A stretch of DNA of 64,000 nucleotides from Kumtagia sp963820075 (lineage in GTDB: Bacteria; Pseudomonadota; Alphaproteobacteria; Rhizobiales; Rhizobiaceae). A program made the translations under genes and the position numbers. The notes beneath the pieces were generated by a model. It did no database searches and was not told where the DNA came from. It saw nothing but the letters and a program-made list of their open reading frames with translations. Positions 1-10,573 of the stretch are shown here, piece by piece (position 1 is the first letter of the stretch; every line of letters begins with the position of its first letter). Location: positions 310,001 to 374,000 of the forward strand of contig CAWFYS010000012.1 of NCBI GenBank assembly GCA_963820075.1, written 5' to 3'.

Positions 1-535
1 GCGGGATCGATTCCACGGTCGCGGTCACGTCGCGGATGGCGTAGAGGCGCTTGTCGGCCGGTGCCAGCGCCGCGGTCTGGCCGATGATCGCGCAGCCCGC
101 CTCCCGCACGACCTTGCGGAAAAGCCCGGTATCCGGCTGACTGGTATAGCCTGGGATGGCATCCATCTTGTCCAGCGTGCCGCCGCTATGGCCCAGACCG
201 CGCCCGGATATCATCGGCACATAGGCGCCGCAGGCCGCGACGATCGGCGCCAGCATCAGCGAAACATTGTCGCCGATACCCCCCGTCGAATGCTTGTCGG
301 TAGCCGGTCCCGGCAGATCGGACCAGTCGAGCACCTCGCCGGAATCGCGCATGGCGATCGTGAGCGCCACCGCCTCGTCGCGCCGCATGCCGTTGAAAAA
401 GACGGCCATGGCAAAGGCGGCGGCCTGACCCTCGGAGACGGCGCCCGAGGTCAGGCCGGCAATGAACTCCCCGACCTGCTCCGGAGCCAACGCCTTGCCG
501 TCGCGCTTGGCGCGGATGATCTCCTGGGGGAGCAT
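1..535 (-). CDS. deoA: Thymidine phosphorylase DeoA, N-terminal part (runs off the left edge)
   Basis: Phosphorolysis of thymidine to thymine and deoxyribose-1-phosphate in the cytosol. Reading the minus strand from the ATG at 535 gives 178 residues beginning MLPQEIIRAKRDGKAL. They include the conserved glycosyltransferase family 3 segment DKHSTGGIGDNVSL, which binds phosphate and substrate, and DKRLYAIRDVTATVESIP at the window edge. The family is about 440 residues, so roughly 40 percent is visible. It is the last visible gene of a nucleoside salvage operon, separated from the purine nucleoside phosphorylase gene by a repeat element at 609-748. Confidence 0.93.
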   Translation of the reverse strand, partial: MLPQEIIRAKRDGKALAPEQVGEFIAGLTSGAVSEGQAAAFAMAVFFNGMRRDEAVALTIAMRDSGEVLDWSDLPGPATDKHSTGGIGDNVSLMLAPIVAACGAYVPMISGRGLGHSGGTLDKMDAIPGYTSQPDTGLFRKVVREAGCAIIGQTAALAPADKRLYAIRDVTATVESIP

Positions 536-608
536 CAGGCTGCGCCAAGCGCGTGGGGTGCGGGTGAGCGCCGACGCCTACGGACTTGGGCCAACGAGGA
601 TGAGTTTT

Positions 609-748
609 CCCCCCTCTCCGGCTTGCTTCGCAAGCCACCTCTCCCCCGCTCCGCGGGGGCGAGGATAACGCCGAGCTTCGCCGCCACATGTCCTCGCCCC
701 CACGAAAGTGGGGGAGAGGTGCCGAGCGAAGCGAGGCGGAGAGGGGGT
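609..748. repeat. Hairpin-forming intergenic repeat (family B)
   Basis: About 140 bp of nested inverted repeats fill the gap between deoA and the phosphorylase gene. The outer arms are CCCCCTCTCCG (near 610) and CGGAGAGGGGG (near 747). Inner arms pair CCTCTCCCCCGC with the GGGGGAGAGG side, and a small TTGCTTCGCAAG hairpin lies within. Similar 'CTCTCCC..ATCCG' elements appear at 28213-28380 and 35902-35962. It carries no gene. It may form a strong RNA hairpin that reduces readthrough into deoA; that is inference. Confidence 0.7.
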
Positions 749-787
749 ATCTGCATCTGGCTAACCGGTGTCAAGCGCCGTGCAGGG

Positions 788-1591
788 TCATGCTCCGACC
801 CCATCCGCGAACATTTTTCTGAGGATTGTCGCCAGCCGCCTGCCGCCGAGCGGCGCCACGTCCTTGGTCTCCTGATGCGACAGTTCGGTGCCGGTCATGC
901 CGGCGGCAAGGTTGGTGATGACCGAGCAGGCGGCGACCCGCAAGCCCAGGAAGCGCGCGATGATGACCTCCGGGACCGTCGACATGCCGACCGCGGTGGC
1001 GCCCATGATGCGCGCCATCCGGATTTCCGCCGGTGTTTCGAAGGACGGACCGGAAAACCACATATAAACGCCCTTGTGCAGGGGCGTACCGGTCGCCTCG
1101 GCTGCTTTTACGAAGGCGTCGCGCAACTCGCGGTCATAGGCTTCCGTGAGGCCGACAAAACGGCGGTCGGTCGGCTCGCCGATGAGCGGATTGGCGCCCG
1201 CGAAATTGATGTGGTCCTCGATCAGCATCACCGCACCGGGCGGTATGCCGGGATCGAGCGAGCCGGCCGCATTGGTGAGAAGAAGCGTTTCGATGCCGAC
1301 GCCGGCCAGAGCCTCCAGCGCCGGGCGCATGGCGGCCGCGTTGCCGTGCTCGTAATAGTGCGACCGGCCGGCCAGCAGCAGTACCTCCACGCCGGCGAAG
1401 CGGCCGGCGACAAGCGTGCCGGCATGGCCGGTGACGCCGCTCCTCGGGAAGCCGGGCAGTTCGGAATAAGGAATCCGCACCGCGTCCTCGACCTCATCGG
1501 CCAAATCGCCGAGACCGGAGCCAAGCACCATCGCCACTTTCGGCATGCGGCCGCCAAGCCGCTCGACCAGCGCTGCCACGGCATCCGTCAT
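788..1591 (-). CDS. Purine-nucleoside phosphorylase (trimeric, inosine/guanosine type)
   Basis: Cytosolic cleavage of inosine or guanosine with phosphate to base and ribose-1-phosphate. The 267-residue product starts MTDAVAALVERLGGRMP. It has the phosphate-binding GSGLGDLADEV near residue 24, the GRSHYYEHG segment, the FSGPSFETPAE motif and GMSTVPEVIIARFLGL, all typical of the class I trimeric family, whose usual length is 265-290. Its ATG overlaps the cdd stop codon (ATGA), so the two are translationally coupled. A longer open frame on the same strand is only the upstream cdd gene read in another frame. Confidence 0.93.
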   Translation of the reverse strand: MTDAVAALVERLGGRMPKVAMVLGSGLGDLADEVEDAVRIPYSELPGFPRSGVTGHAGTLVAGRFAGVEVLLLAGRSHYYEHGNAAAMRPALEALAGVGIETLLLTNAAGSLDPGIPPGAVMLIEDHINFAGANPLIGEPTDRRFVGLTEAYDRELRDAFVKAAEATGTPLHKGVYMWFSGPSFETPAEIRMARIMGATAVGMSTVPEVIIARFLGLRVAACSVITNLAAGMTGTELSHQETKDVAPLGGRRLATILRKMFADGVGA

Positions 1592-1980
1592 TTCAGGATC
1601 TTCCCTTCGAAGCCAAAAGGCAGCAAATCTCCGATCGTTACGGTATCGACGATGCCCGCGTCGTCGCACAGATACAGTTTCGTGTCGGCGCGAGCGAATT
1701 CGGCGAGCCGCTGTCGGCACCCGCCGCAGGGCGTGACCCGCGCCATGCGCTCGGCCACGACCGCGACCTCGGCGATCTCGCCGCCGCCGCCCATGATATA
1801 GTGGCCAAGCGCGGTCGTCTCGGCGCACCAGCCCTCCGGATAGGAGGCGATCTCGATGTTGCAGCCGGAAAACACCCGACCGTCCGTCGTGCGGATCGCC
1901 GCGCCGACCGGGAATTTCGAATAGGGCGCGTAGCATTTCGCCATGGCCTCGCGCGCGGCGAGGAAAAGCTCATGCGACAT
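1588..1980 (-). CDS. cdd: Cytidine deaminase
   Basis: Hydrolytic deamination of cytidine and deoxycytidine to uridine forms. The 130-residue protein shows the small tetrameric enzyme's motifs in order: SGCNIEIASYPEGWCAETTAL (zinc Cys and catalytic Glu in CAE) and PCGGCRQ (two more zinc cysteines). An AAGGAG Shine-Dalgarno sequence lies just before the ATG at 1980. Its stop overlaps the start of the phosphorylase gene by 4 bp. Its place after the permeases indicates that imported nucleosides are processed at once. Confidence 0.95.
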   Translation of the reverse strand: MSHELFLAAREAMAKCYAPYSKFPVGAAIRTTDGRVFSGCNIEIASYPEGWCAETTALGHYIMGGGGEIAEVAVVAERMARVTPCGGCRQRLAEFARADTKLYLCDDAGIVDTVTIGDLLPFGFEGKILK

Positions 1981-1982
1981 GC

Positions 1983-2954
1983 TCACCGCTCCTTCACATA
2001 GGGCACGCCGCCGGCGCGCGGCGGGATGGCCTTGCCGATGAAGCCGGCCAGCAGGATGACGGTCAGGATGAACGGCAGGGCGTTGATGAGCTGAACCGGC
2101 ACCTTGCCGATGAGCGGCCATGCCATGCCCTGGAATCGTATCGAGGCGGCATCGAGGAAGCCGAACAGAAGACAGGCGAACATGGCCGGCACCGGCTTCC
2201 ACTTGGCGAAGATCAGCGCGGCAAGCGCGATGTAGCCCTTGCCGGCGGTCATGTCCTTCACGAATCCGGCGTTCTGCGCGACCGACAGATAGGCGCCGGC
2301 CATGCCGGTCAGCACGCCCGTCAGGATCACGGCGCGATAGCGCAGCCAGGTCACGGAGATGCCGGCGGTATCGACCGCCGCCGGGTTCTCTCCGACGGCC
2401 CTCAGTCTCAGGCCGAAGCGGGTACGGAACAGCACCCACCAGGTGATCGGCACCATCAGGAACGCGACATAGACAAGGATGGAATGCCCGGACAGAAGCT
2501 CCGAATAGACCAGGCCGAGGATCGGCACATCGCGCAGCGCGTCGGCGAAGGGCAGGTTGATCGCCTCGAAGCGGGCCGGTCCGGCCAGCGGCGGCGTCCT
2601 TCCGCCCTGCCGGAACCAGGCCTGGCCGAGGATGATGGTGGAGCCGGCGGCGATGAAATTGATCGCCACGCCCGAAACGATCTGGTTGCCGCGATGCGTG
2701 ATCGAGGCGAAGCCATGGACAAGCCCCAGGAAAACCGCCGTGAGAATCGCCACGGTGAGCCCTACCCAGGCCGAGCCGGATACGGCAGCGGCCGAGGCGC
2801 CGGCAAACGCGCCGGCCAGCATCTTGCCCTCAAGGCCAATGTCGAAGATGCCGGCGCGCTCCGAATAGAGGCCGGCGAGGCAGGCCAGAAGCAGCGGCAC
2901 CGAGACGCGGATGGTGGCGTCGAGAAGCTGGACGAGGGCGTCGATGAAGGCCAT
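1983..2954 (-). CDS. Nucleoside ABC transporter permease (second)
   Basis: Integral membrane subunit of a BMP-type (YufOPQ/BmpABC-like) nucleoside importer. The 323 residues are mostly hydrophobic, beginning MAFIDALVQLLDATIRVSVPLL, with the BPD_transp_2 family signature SERAGIFDIGLEGKMLAGAF near residue 29 and GENPAAVDTAGISV around two thirds through. It starts 1 bp after the stop of the first permease gene and ends just before cdd. The substrate is inferred from the neighbouring salvage enzymes. Confidence 0.9.
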   Translation of the reverse strand: MAFIDALVQLLDATIRVSVPLLLACLAGLYSERAGIFDIGLEGKMLAGAFAGASAAAVSGSAWVGLTVAILTAVFLGLVHGFASITHRGNQIVSGVAINFIAAGSTIILGQAWFRQGGRTPPLAGPARFEAINLPFADALRDVPILGLVYSELLSGHSILVYVAFLMVPITWWVLFRTRFGLRLRAVGENPAAVDTAGISVTWLRYRAVILTGVLTGMAGAYLSVAQNAGFVKDMTAGKGYIALAALIFAKWKPVPAMFACLLFGFLDAASIRFQGMAWPLIGKVPVQLINALPFILTVILLAGFIGKAIPPRAGGVPYVKER

Positions 2955-2955
2955 G

Positions 2956-4095
2956 TCAGGCGCCCTCCCCCTTCGCTGAAGGCATACCCACGGCGCGCGG
3001 GCTGAAGGAGGCGAAGACCGCCTGGACGGTGGGCCGGAACATATGCTCCAACGCGCCTGCGAACAGGATCACGAGCCCCTGGATGATGACGATCATGTCG
3101 CGCGAAATGTTCGGCATCTCGAAGGCGAGTTCGGCCCCGCCCTGGTAGAGCATGCCGAACAGGATCGATGCCGGCACGATGCCGGCCGGGTGCGAACGGC
3201 CCATCAGCGCCACCGCTATGCCGACGAAACCGGCGCCGGCGACGAAGTCGAGCGCCACGCGGTGCTGGTCGCCCATGATCGGGTTGAGCGCCATCATGCC
3301 GGCCAGCCCGCCGGAAATCAGCATCGCCACGATGGTTATGCGGCTTTCCGAAATGCCGGCATAGCGTGCCGCCTTGGGGCTGAAGCCGAACGTGCGCATT
3401 TCATAGCCGAGCTTGGTGCGCCAGATCAGCAGCCAGACGAGATAGGCCATGACGAGCGCCAGCAGAAACGAGATGTTGAGCGGCGCCGAACGCACCGAAA
3501 GCCCGAACGTCTCGAACAGCCAGCCAAGTTTTGGCAGTTGCGCGCCCTCCAGGAAATCGCGTGTCTGCGGCGCCATCGATCCGGGCGGCTTGAGGACGTC
3601 GACCAGCAGATACACCATGGCGCTGGCGGCGATGAAGTTGAACATGATCGTCGTAATGACGATGTGCGAGCCGCGCTTGGCCTGGAGATAGGCGGGAACA
3701 AAGGCCCAGGCCGCGCCCACCGCCGCCGCGGCGACGATGGCCAAGGGGAAGGTCAGCCACCAGGGCAGGACGCTGTCGAAGGTGAGGCAGACCAGCGCCA
3801 CGCCGAGGCCGGCGATGTAGGCCTGGCCTTCGCCGCCTATGTTGAAGAGGCCGCAATGGAAGGCGACCGCCACGGCCAGTCCCGTGAAAATGAAGTTGGT
3901 GGCATAAAACAGCGTATAGGCGATGTTCTGGCCGGAGCCGAACGCTCCCTTGATGAGGATGACCGCCGCATCCAACGGGTTTTCGCCGACCAGGAGCACC
4001 ACCACGCCGGCGCAAAGGAACGCGACCAGCAGGTTGACGAACGGGATCAGTCCGTAATCGGCCCAGCGCGGCAATCTTGCGAAAGGAACGCTCAC
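2956..4095 (-). CDS. Nucleoside ABC transporter permease (first)
   Basis: The 379-residue permease partners the one encoded immediately downstream. It has repeated hydrophobic spans (LIPFVNLLVAFLCAGVVVLL near the start), the BPD_transp_2 motif FHCGLFNIGGEGQAYIAGLG and the cytoplasmic loop GFSPKAARYAGIS that contacts the ATPase. It is longer than its partner because of an extended middle part. Its start overlaps the stop of the ATPase gene by 4 bp (ATGA), so the three transporter genes form one operon. Confidence 0.9.
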   Translation of the reverse strand: MSVPFARLPRWADYGLIPFVNLLVAFLCAGVVVLLVGENPLDAAVILIKGAFGSGQNIAYTLFYATNFIFTGLAVAVAFHCGLFNIGGEGQAYIAGLGVALVCLTFDSVLPWWLTFPLAIVAAAAVGAAWAFVPAYLQAKRGSHIVITTIMFNFIAASAMVYLLVDVLKPPGSMAPQTRDFLEGAQLPKLGWLFETFGLSVRSAPLNISFLLALVMAYLVWLLIWRTKLGYEMRTFGFSPKAARYAGISESRITIVAMLISGGLAGMMALNPIMGDQHRVALDFVAGAGFVGIAVALMGRSHPAGIVPASILFGMLYQGGAELAFEMPNISRDMIVIIQGLVILFAGALEHMFRPTVQAVFASFSPRAVGMPSAKGEGA

Positions 4096-5624
4096 TCAGC
4101 AGCCTCCTGACGCTCCACGCCGGCCATCAGCAGGCCGAGTTCGCCTTCGCTCGCCTCCGGGCCGCGCTCACCGACGACGCGGCCGGCGAACATCACCAGG
4201 ATGCGGTCCGACAGCGACCGGATTTCGTCCAGTTCGACCGAGATCAGCAGCACAGCCTTGCCCTGGTCGCGCATGGCGATCAGCCGCTTGTGGATGAACT
4301 CGATCGCGCCGACATCGACGCCGCGGGTCGGCTGGCCGACGATCAGCACGCCCGGATCCTGCTCGATCTCGCGGGCGAGCACGATCTTCTGCTGGTTGCC
4401 GCCGGAGAAATTGGCGGTCTTCAGCCGATTGTTCGCCGGGCGGATGTCGTATTTCTCGATCTTGTCGCGCGCGTCGGCGTGGATGGCCTCGATGTTCAGG
4501 AACGGCCCTTTGATATATTGCGGCTTGTCGTGATAGCCGAGGATGGAGTTCTCCGCCTCCTCGAAGGCGAGCACCAGGCCGACATGGTGACGGTCCTCCG
4601 GCACATGCGCCAGACCCCGGTCGCGCAACTCGCCAGGATCCGCATGGCCGATCACGTCGATCGGCTTGCCGTCGAGCAGCACCTCTCCGGCCTCTGCCCT
4701 GCGCGTGCCGGCCAGCGCCTCGATGAGTTCGGACTGGCCGTTGCCGGCCACGCCAGCAATGCCGACGATCTCGCCGCCGCGCACGTCAAGAGAGACGCCG
4801 TCGACCATGACGACCCCGCGCGAATCCTTCACCGTGAGATTCCTCACCGAAAGCTTGACCGCGGCCGGCTTGGCCTCGCCCTTTTCGACGCGCAGCAGCA
4901 CGCGGCGGCCGACCATCAGTTCGGCAAGTTCCTCGACAGTGGTCTCCGAGGTCTTGCGCGTCGCCACCATCGTGCCTTGCCGCATCACCGAAACAGTGTC
5001 GGTGATCGCCATGATCTCGCGCAGCTTGTGGGTGATCAGGACGACCGTCTTGCCCTCGTCCTTCAGCATTCTGAGGATGCGGAAAAGGTGATCGGCCTCG
5101 GGCGGCGTCAGCACGCCGGTCGGCTCGTCGAGAATGAGGATTTCGGCGCCGCGAAACAGCGCCTTGAGGATTTCGACGCGTTGCTGAAGGCCGACCGGAA
5201 GCTCCTCGATCACCGCGTCGGGCTCCACCTCCAGCCCGTATTCGCGCTCCAGCCGCTGCAATTCCGAGCGCGCCTTGGCGATCGAGGTATTCAGCAGCGG
5301 TTCGCCTTCCGCGCCGAGGATGACGTTCTCGATGACGGTGAAATTCTCGACCAGCATGAAATGCTGGTGGACCATCCCGATGCCGGCGGCGATGGCATCG
5401 TTCGGCGTCCTGATCGCGGCAGGCTTTCCGCCTACCAGGATCTCGCCGCTGTCGGCATGATAAAAGCCGTAGAGAATCGACATCAGCGTCGACTTGCCGG
5501 CGCCATTCTCGCCGATAATGCCGTGAATGGTCCCGCGCTCGACCTCCAGATTGATGTCGCGGTTGGCGCGAACGGCACCGAAACTCTTGTTGATCCCTAT
5601 GAGCTCAATCGCGGCCTCGGCCAT
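4092..5624 (-). CDS. Nucleoside ABC transporter ATP-binding protein (double nucleotide-binding domain)
   Basis: The 510-residue ATPase carries two ABC domains in tandem. The first has Walker A GENGAGKST near residue 38 and LDEPTGVLTPPEAD. The second has GVAGNGQSEL as a degenerate Walker A, with FSGGNQQKIVLAREI and GQPTRGVDVGAIEFI. This arrangement is typical of the YufO/RbsA/MglA type. It is the first gene of the operon. No BMP-family lipoprotein gene lies upstream, where slyX is divergent, so the substrate-binding protein must be encoded elsewhere. Confidence 0.92.
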   Translation of the reverse strand: MAEAAIELIGINKSFGAVRANRDINLEVERGTIHGIIGENGAGKSTLMSILYGFYHADSGEILVGGKPAAIRTPNDAIAAGIGMVHQHFMLVENFTVIENVILGAEGEPLLNTSIAKARSELQRLEREYGLEVEPDAVIEELPVGLQQRVEILKALFRGAEILILDEPTGVLTPPEADHLFRILRMLKDEGKTVVLITHKLREIMAITDTVSVMRQGTMVATRKTSETTVEELAELMVGRRVLLRVEKGEAKPAAVKLSVRNLTVKDSRGVVMVDGVSLDVRGGEIVGIAGVAGNGQSELIEALAGTRRAEAGEVLLDGKPIDVIGHADPGELRDRGLAHVPEDRHHVGLVLAFEEAENSILGYHDKPQYIKGPFLNIEAIHADARDKIEKYDIRPANNRLKTANFSGGNQQKIVLAREIEQDPGVLIVGQPTRGVDVGAIEFIHKRLIAMRDQGKAVLLISVELDEIRSLSDRILVMFAGRVVGERGPEASEGELGLLMAGVERQEAAE

Positions 5625-5804
5625 GCGCCTGCGCTGCCTCCCTTCGGCTTATCGTTTGGTCATAACCAATGGCACACGATCCGCCACTGCAAAACCGCAT
5701 TCGCCGCTACTCTCGACAAATCCTCCGGCGATTGTCAATTTCGAAGGCGGCCGAGCAGGCGCGGCCGCCTTTTTGCCGCAAGGAATGTCTGCGAGAGTAT
5801 CGAA

Positions 5805-6014
5805 ATGATCACGCCCGCCAAGCGACTGACGACACTGGAAATCCGCGCCGCGGAGCAGGAAAGGACGATCGAGGAGCTTTCCGGCCAGATCGCGGAACAA
5901 TGGAAAGTCATCGACCGGCAGCAGAAGAAAATTGACGCGCTGGCGGAGCGGTTCCTCGCGCTGGAGGAGCAGGCTCAGCCGGACATTCCGGTGAACAGGC
6001 CGCCGCACTTTTAG
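5805..6014 (+). CDS. slyX: SlyX family protein
   Basis: Small 69-residue cytosolic protein starting MITPAKRLTTLEIRAAEQE. It is almost entirely a charged coiled-coil-like helix (QERTIEELSGQIAEQWKVID) and ends with the PPHF tail typical of the SlyX family. The function of the family is unknown. The ATG at 5805 was chosen because it gives the usual length; a longer frame upstream has no family similarity. It is divergent from the nucleoside operon, with about 180 bp between them. Confidence 0.85.
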   Translation: MITPAKRLTTLEIRAAEQERTIEELSGQIAEQWKVIDRQQKKIDALAERFLALEEQAQPDIPVNRPPHF

Positions 6015-6269
6015 CGCGGTGAAAATGCCTGTTCCGGAAATGAAGCGCCGCGGCCTGCAGACCGGCGCATGCCCGCCGAAAGAGGTTTCTCACGCAAAAA
6101 AAGTACCGAAAAATTGCGGTCCGGAAAAATTTTCTTCCGCACTTGGCGGCGGCGGAAAAGCGATTGCCTGCCGCCGAGCGCGGCGCGAGTGCGTTCCTTC
6201 AGAAGCCTGGCGACCGGGAATACAAGATTGTCCTGCCAGGAACCTTTGCGCTCAGGAAACCCTTGCGCC

Positions 6270-7718
6270 ATGTCGCACCCGCCCGCCAAGCTCAACGCCT
6301 TCCCCGTCTTCATGCGGGTCGAGGGGCGGCGCGTGGTGGTTGTCGGCAATGGCGACGAGGCGCTTGCCAAGGCGCGGCTGGTCGGCCAGTCGAATGCGCG
6401 GCTGGTGGTGGTGGCCGATCGCGTCGAGGAACGCCTGCGGCAATGGATAGAAGAAAATGGCGCCGGGCTCATCGAAACAGGCTATGAGCCAACCTGTCTG
6501 GAAGGTGCGGCGCTGGTCTTTGCCGCAACAGCCGACGAGGCGCTGGACCGGCGGATTTCCGCCGATGCGCGCCGCATCGGCATAGCCGTCAACGCCGTCG
6601 ATCGCCCCGATCTGTGCGACTTCTACACGCCGGCCATCGTCAACCGCGCGCCGCTCGTCGTGGCCGTCGGTACGGAAGGCGCGGCCCCCGTGCTCGCCCA
6701 ACTGGTCAGGGCGCGTATCGACGCCATGCTGCCGCCGGCCCTCGGCCTGCTGGCTTCGCTCGCCGGTTCGTTCCGCGACGCCGCCGAGCGGCTCCTGCCG
6801 AAAGGGGTGGCGCGCCGGTCGTTCTGGCATGCCTTCTTTTCCGGAGCGCCGGCCCGGGCGCTCGATTCTGGCGGCGAGCGCGACGCCCGCGCCGCCGCCA
6901 GCCAGCTTCTGGCCGAGCAGGGGGCGAGCCCAGGTCACGTTGCGCTGGTGGGCGCCGGCCCTGGCGCGGAAGACCTGCTGACGCTGCGCGCGCACCGCTT
7001 GCTGATGGAGGCCGACGTCATCGTCCACGACGCGTTGGTGCCGGAAGCGGTCATTGCCACGGGGCGGCGCGATGCCGAACGCCTGGCGGTGGGCAAGCGC
7101 AAGGGCTGCCACTCCAAGACCCAGAGCGACATCAACGCCCTGCTTGTCGGGCTGGCCCGCGCGGGAAACCGGGTCGTGCGGCTGAAGTCGGGCGACCCGC
7201 TGGTGTTCGGCCGTGCCGGCGAGGAAATGCAGGCGCTGCGCGACGCCGGTGTTTCGTTCGAAGTGGTGCCCGGCGTCACCTCGGCCTTCGCCGCCGCCGC
7301 CGATTTCCAATTGCCGCTGACCTTGCGCGGCGTCACCTCGTCCATGGTGTTCACGACCGGGCACGATCTGAAGGGCAATTCGTTGCCGGACTGGGCGAAG
7401 CTGGCGATTTCCGGCGCCACCGTGGCGGTCTATATGGGCCGTTCCGTCGCAGCCGATGTCGCAACGCGGCTGATGGAGGCGGGTCTGTCGCCCGATACCG
7501 CCGTGGCCGTGGTCGAGAATGCCAGCCTGCCCGGCCGTCGCCGCTTCCACGGCACGCTCGCTGATTTGCCGTCGCTGCAGGCCCGCGACGATCTGGACGG
7601 TCCGGTCATGACGATCATCGGCGATGCCGTCGCCGGCGCCGATTTCTCGCGCTCCGAGCCGCTCGCCGCGCGCCGTCTCGCAAGCACGCTCCGGCAGGCG
7701 GAAGGAACCGAAGCGTGA
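6270..7718 (+). CDS. cysG: Siroheme synthase (uroporphyrinogen-III methyltransferase / precorrin-2 dehydrogenase / ferrochelatase)
   Basis: Trifunctional enzyme making siroheme, the prosthetic group of sulfite reductase. The N-terminal dehydrogenase/chelatase half has the NAD-binding start FPVFMRVEGRRVVVVGNGD and NAVDRPDLCDFYTPAIVNRAPL. The C-terminal SUMT half has LVGAGPGAEDLLTLRAHRLL, VRLKSGDPLVFGRAGEE and VVPGVTSAF. The length is 482 residues, about 460-480 being usual. The frame is open 67 codons upstream, but MSHPPAKLNAFPVF is the expected N-terminus. The stop overlaps the GTG of the next gene. It leads the sulfite reduction operon. Confidence 0.95.
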   Translation: MSHPPAKLNAFPVFMRVEGRRVVVVGNGDEALAKARLVGQSNARLVVVADRVEERLRQWIEENGAGLIETGYEPTCLEGAALVFAATADEALDRRISADARRIGIAVNAVDRPDLCDFYTPAIVNRAPLVVAVGTEGAAPVLAQLVRARIDAMLPPALGLLASLAGSFRDAAERLLPKGVARRSFWHAFFSGAPARALDSGGERDARAAASQLLAEQGASPGHVALVGAGPGAEDLLTLRAHRLLMEADVIVHDALVPEAVIATGRRDAERLAVGKRKGCHSKTQSDINALLVGLARAGNRVVRLKSGDPLVFGRAGEEMQALRDAGVSFEVVPGVTSAFAAAADFQLPLTLRGVTSSMVFTTGHDLKGNSLPDWAKLAISGATVAVYMGRSVAADVATRLMEAGLSPDTAVAVVENASLPGRRRFHGTLADLPSLQARDDLDGPVMTIIGDAVAGADFSRSEPLAARRLASTLRQAEGTEA

Positions 7719-8008
7719 AGGTCTTGACCGCCAACCGCCTGACCGACGGAGAGGCCGTCTGGTACTCGCGCGAGCAGGGCTGGGTCGAGACGATCGACGC
7801 CGCGGAGCTCGCGCGCGACAAGGCGGCCGAGGCCGATCTGGAGCGCGCCGGCAAGGCCGCGTTCGCCAATAACCAGGTTGTCGATGTCGATCTGATCGAT
7901 GTCGACCTGCGGGACGGCGTGATCCGCCCGCTCCGGTTGCGCGAGCGTATCCGCGCCGCCGGTCCGACCAATCGCCTCGATCTCGGCAAGCAAGCGAGGG
8001 CCGGCTGA
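7715..8008 (+). CDS. DUF2849 domain protein, sulfite-reduction cluster
   Basis: 97-residue protein, KVLTANRLTDGEAVWYS, matching the DUF2849 family from memory. It starts with GTG overlapping the cysG stop (GTGA) and lies just upstream of cysI. The family recurs between cysG and cysI in alphaproteobacteria, so a role in sulfite reduction is likely, for example as assembly factor or electron-transfer partner. No catalytic motif, cysteine or signal peptide is visible, and the biochemical role is not established. Confidence 0.8.
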   Translation: MKVLTANRLTDGEAVWYSREQGWVETIDAAELARDKAAEADLERAGKAAFANNQVVDVDLIDVDLRDGVIRPLRLRERIRAAGPTNRLDLGKQARAG

Positions 8009-8084
8009 TGTTCGGCTGATCCGAACCTCGAACGCCCCCGGCAAAACGCAACAATAAGGGCACGAAGCCCACGGAACCACGACC

Positions 8085-9729
<1,645 letters not shown>

Positions 9730-9755
<26 letters not shown>

Positions 9756-10482
9756 CGGCGAAGCGATCGCGGCCGCCGAGGCGGCCGGCCTCGACGCGCG
9801 CTTCGCAGGACTGACGCCGCAGGAAATCATCGTCCGGTCGGTGCGCGACGGATTTCCCGGCGCGATAGCGGCCGTGTCATCCTTCGGGGCCGACTCGGCG
9901 GTGCTCCTGCACATGATTGCCGAGATCGACGCCAGCCTGCCGATCGTCTTTCTCGATACCGGAAAGCACTTCGGCGAGACGCTCGACTATCGCGAAGCGC
10001 TGGCCGCCGACCTCGGTCTGACCGACATCCGCATCGTCGCGCCCGACCAGGCGGCCCTCGACCGGCTCGATCCGGCGGGTAAGCTGCACCTTTCCAATAC
10101 CGATGCGTGCTGCGATATCCGCAAGGTGGAGCCTATGGCGCGCGGCGTGGCGCCGTTCCGCGCCTGGTTCACCGGCCGCAAGCGCTTCCAGGCGGCGACG
10201 CGTGCCGCCCTGCCCGTTTTCGAAGCGGTCGGACCGCGTGTGCGCATCAACCCTCTGGCGAGATGGGGAACGAGCGATCTGGCCGACTACATGCGTGCCC
10301 ATGCGCTGCGCGAAAACCCGCTGGTCGCCTACGGCTACCTGTCGATCGGCTGCTTTCCCTGCACCCAGCCCGTCAAGCCGGGCGAGGAGGCGCGCAGCGG
10401 TCGTTGGGCGGGTCAGGCCAAGACGGAATGCGGCATCCACCTGCCGGGGCTGGATCAGGCGTTTTCAAGCGCGGCGCATTGA
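9730..10482 (+). CDS. cysH: Phosphoadenylyl/adenylyl-sulfate reductase (APS type)
   Basis: Reduces activated sulfate to sulfite with thioredoxin. The 250 residues have the PP-loop SSFGADSAVLLHM, the FLDTGKHFGETL segment, and the cysteine pairs C127-C128 (DACCDIRK) and C208-x2-C211 (CFPCTQ). These cysteines bind a 4Fe-4S cluster and mark the APS-using bacterial branch. The C-terminal KTECGIHL holds the catalytic Cys. The start at 9730 was chosen because it gives the normal N-terminus; a 10-codon longer frame is possible. It overlaps cysI, so translation is probably coupled. Confidence 0.93.
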
Positions 10483-10573
10483 CCAGCTGGAAACGGCCGA
10501 TCCACAGTTGCGGGGTCGGCCGGGCAGCCCGATTGTCATCAGAACACTGGAAACCCAAAGAAAAATACGTCAT

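Noticed and set aside
4077..6014. 645-codon plus-strand open frame over the ABC ATPase gene
   Set aside because: It is the antisense shadow of the ATPase gene. Only its last 69 codons (SlyX) look like a protein.
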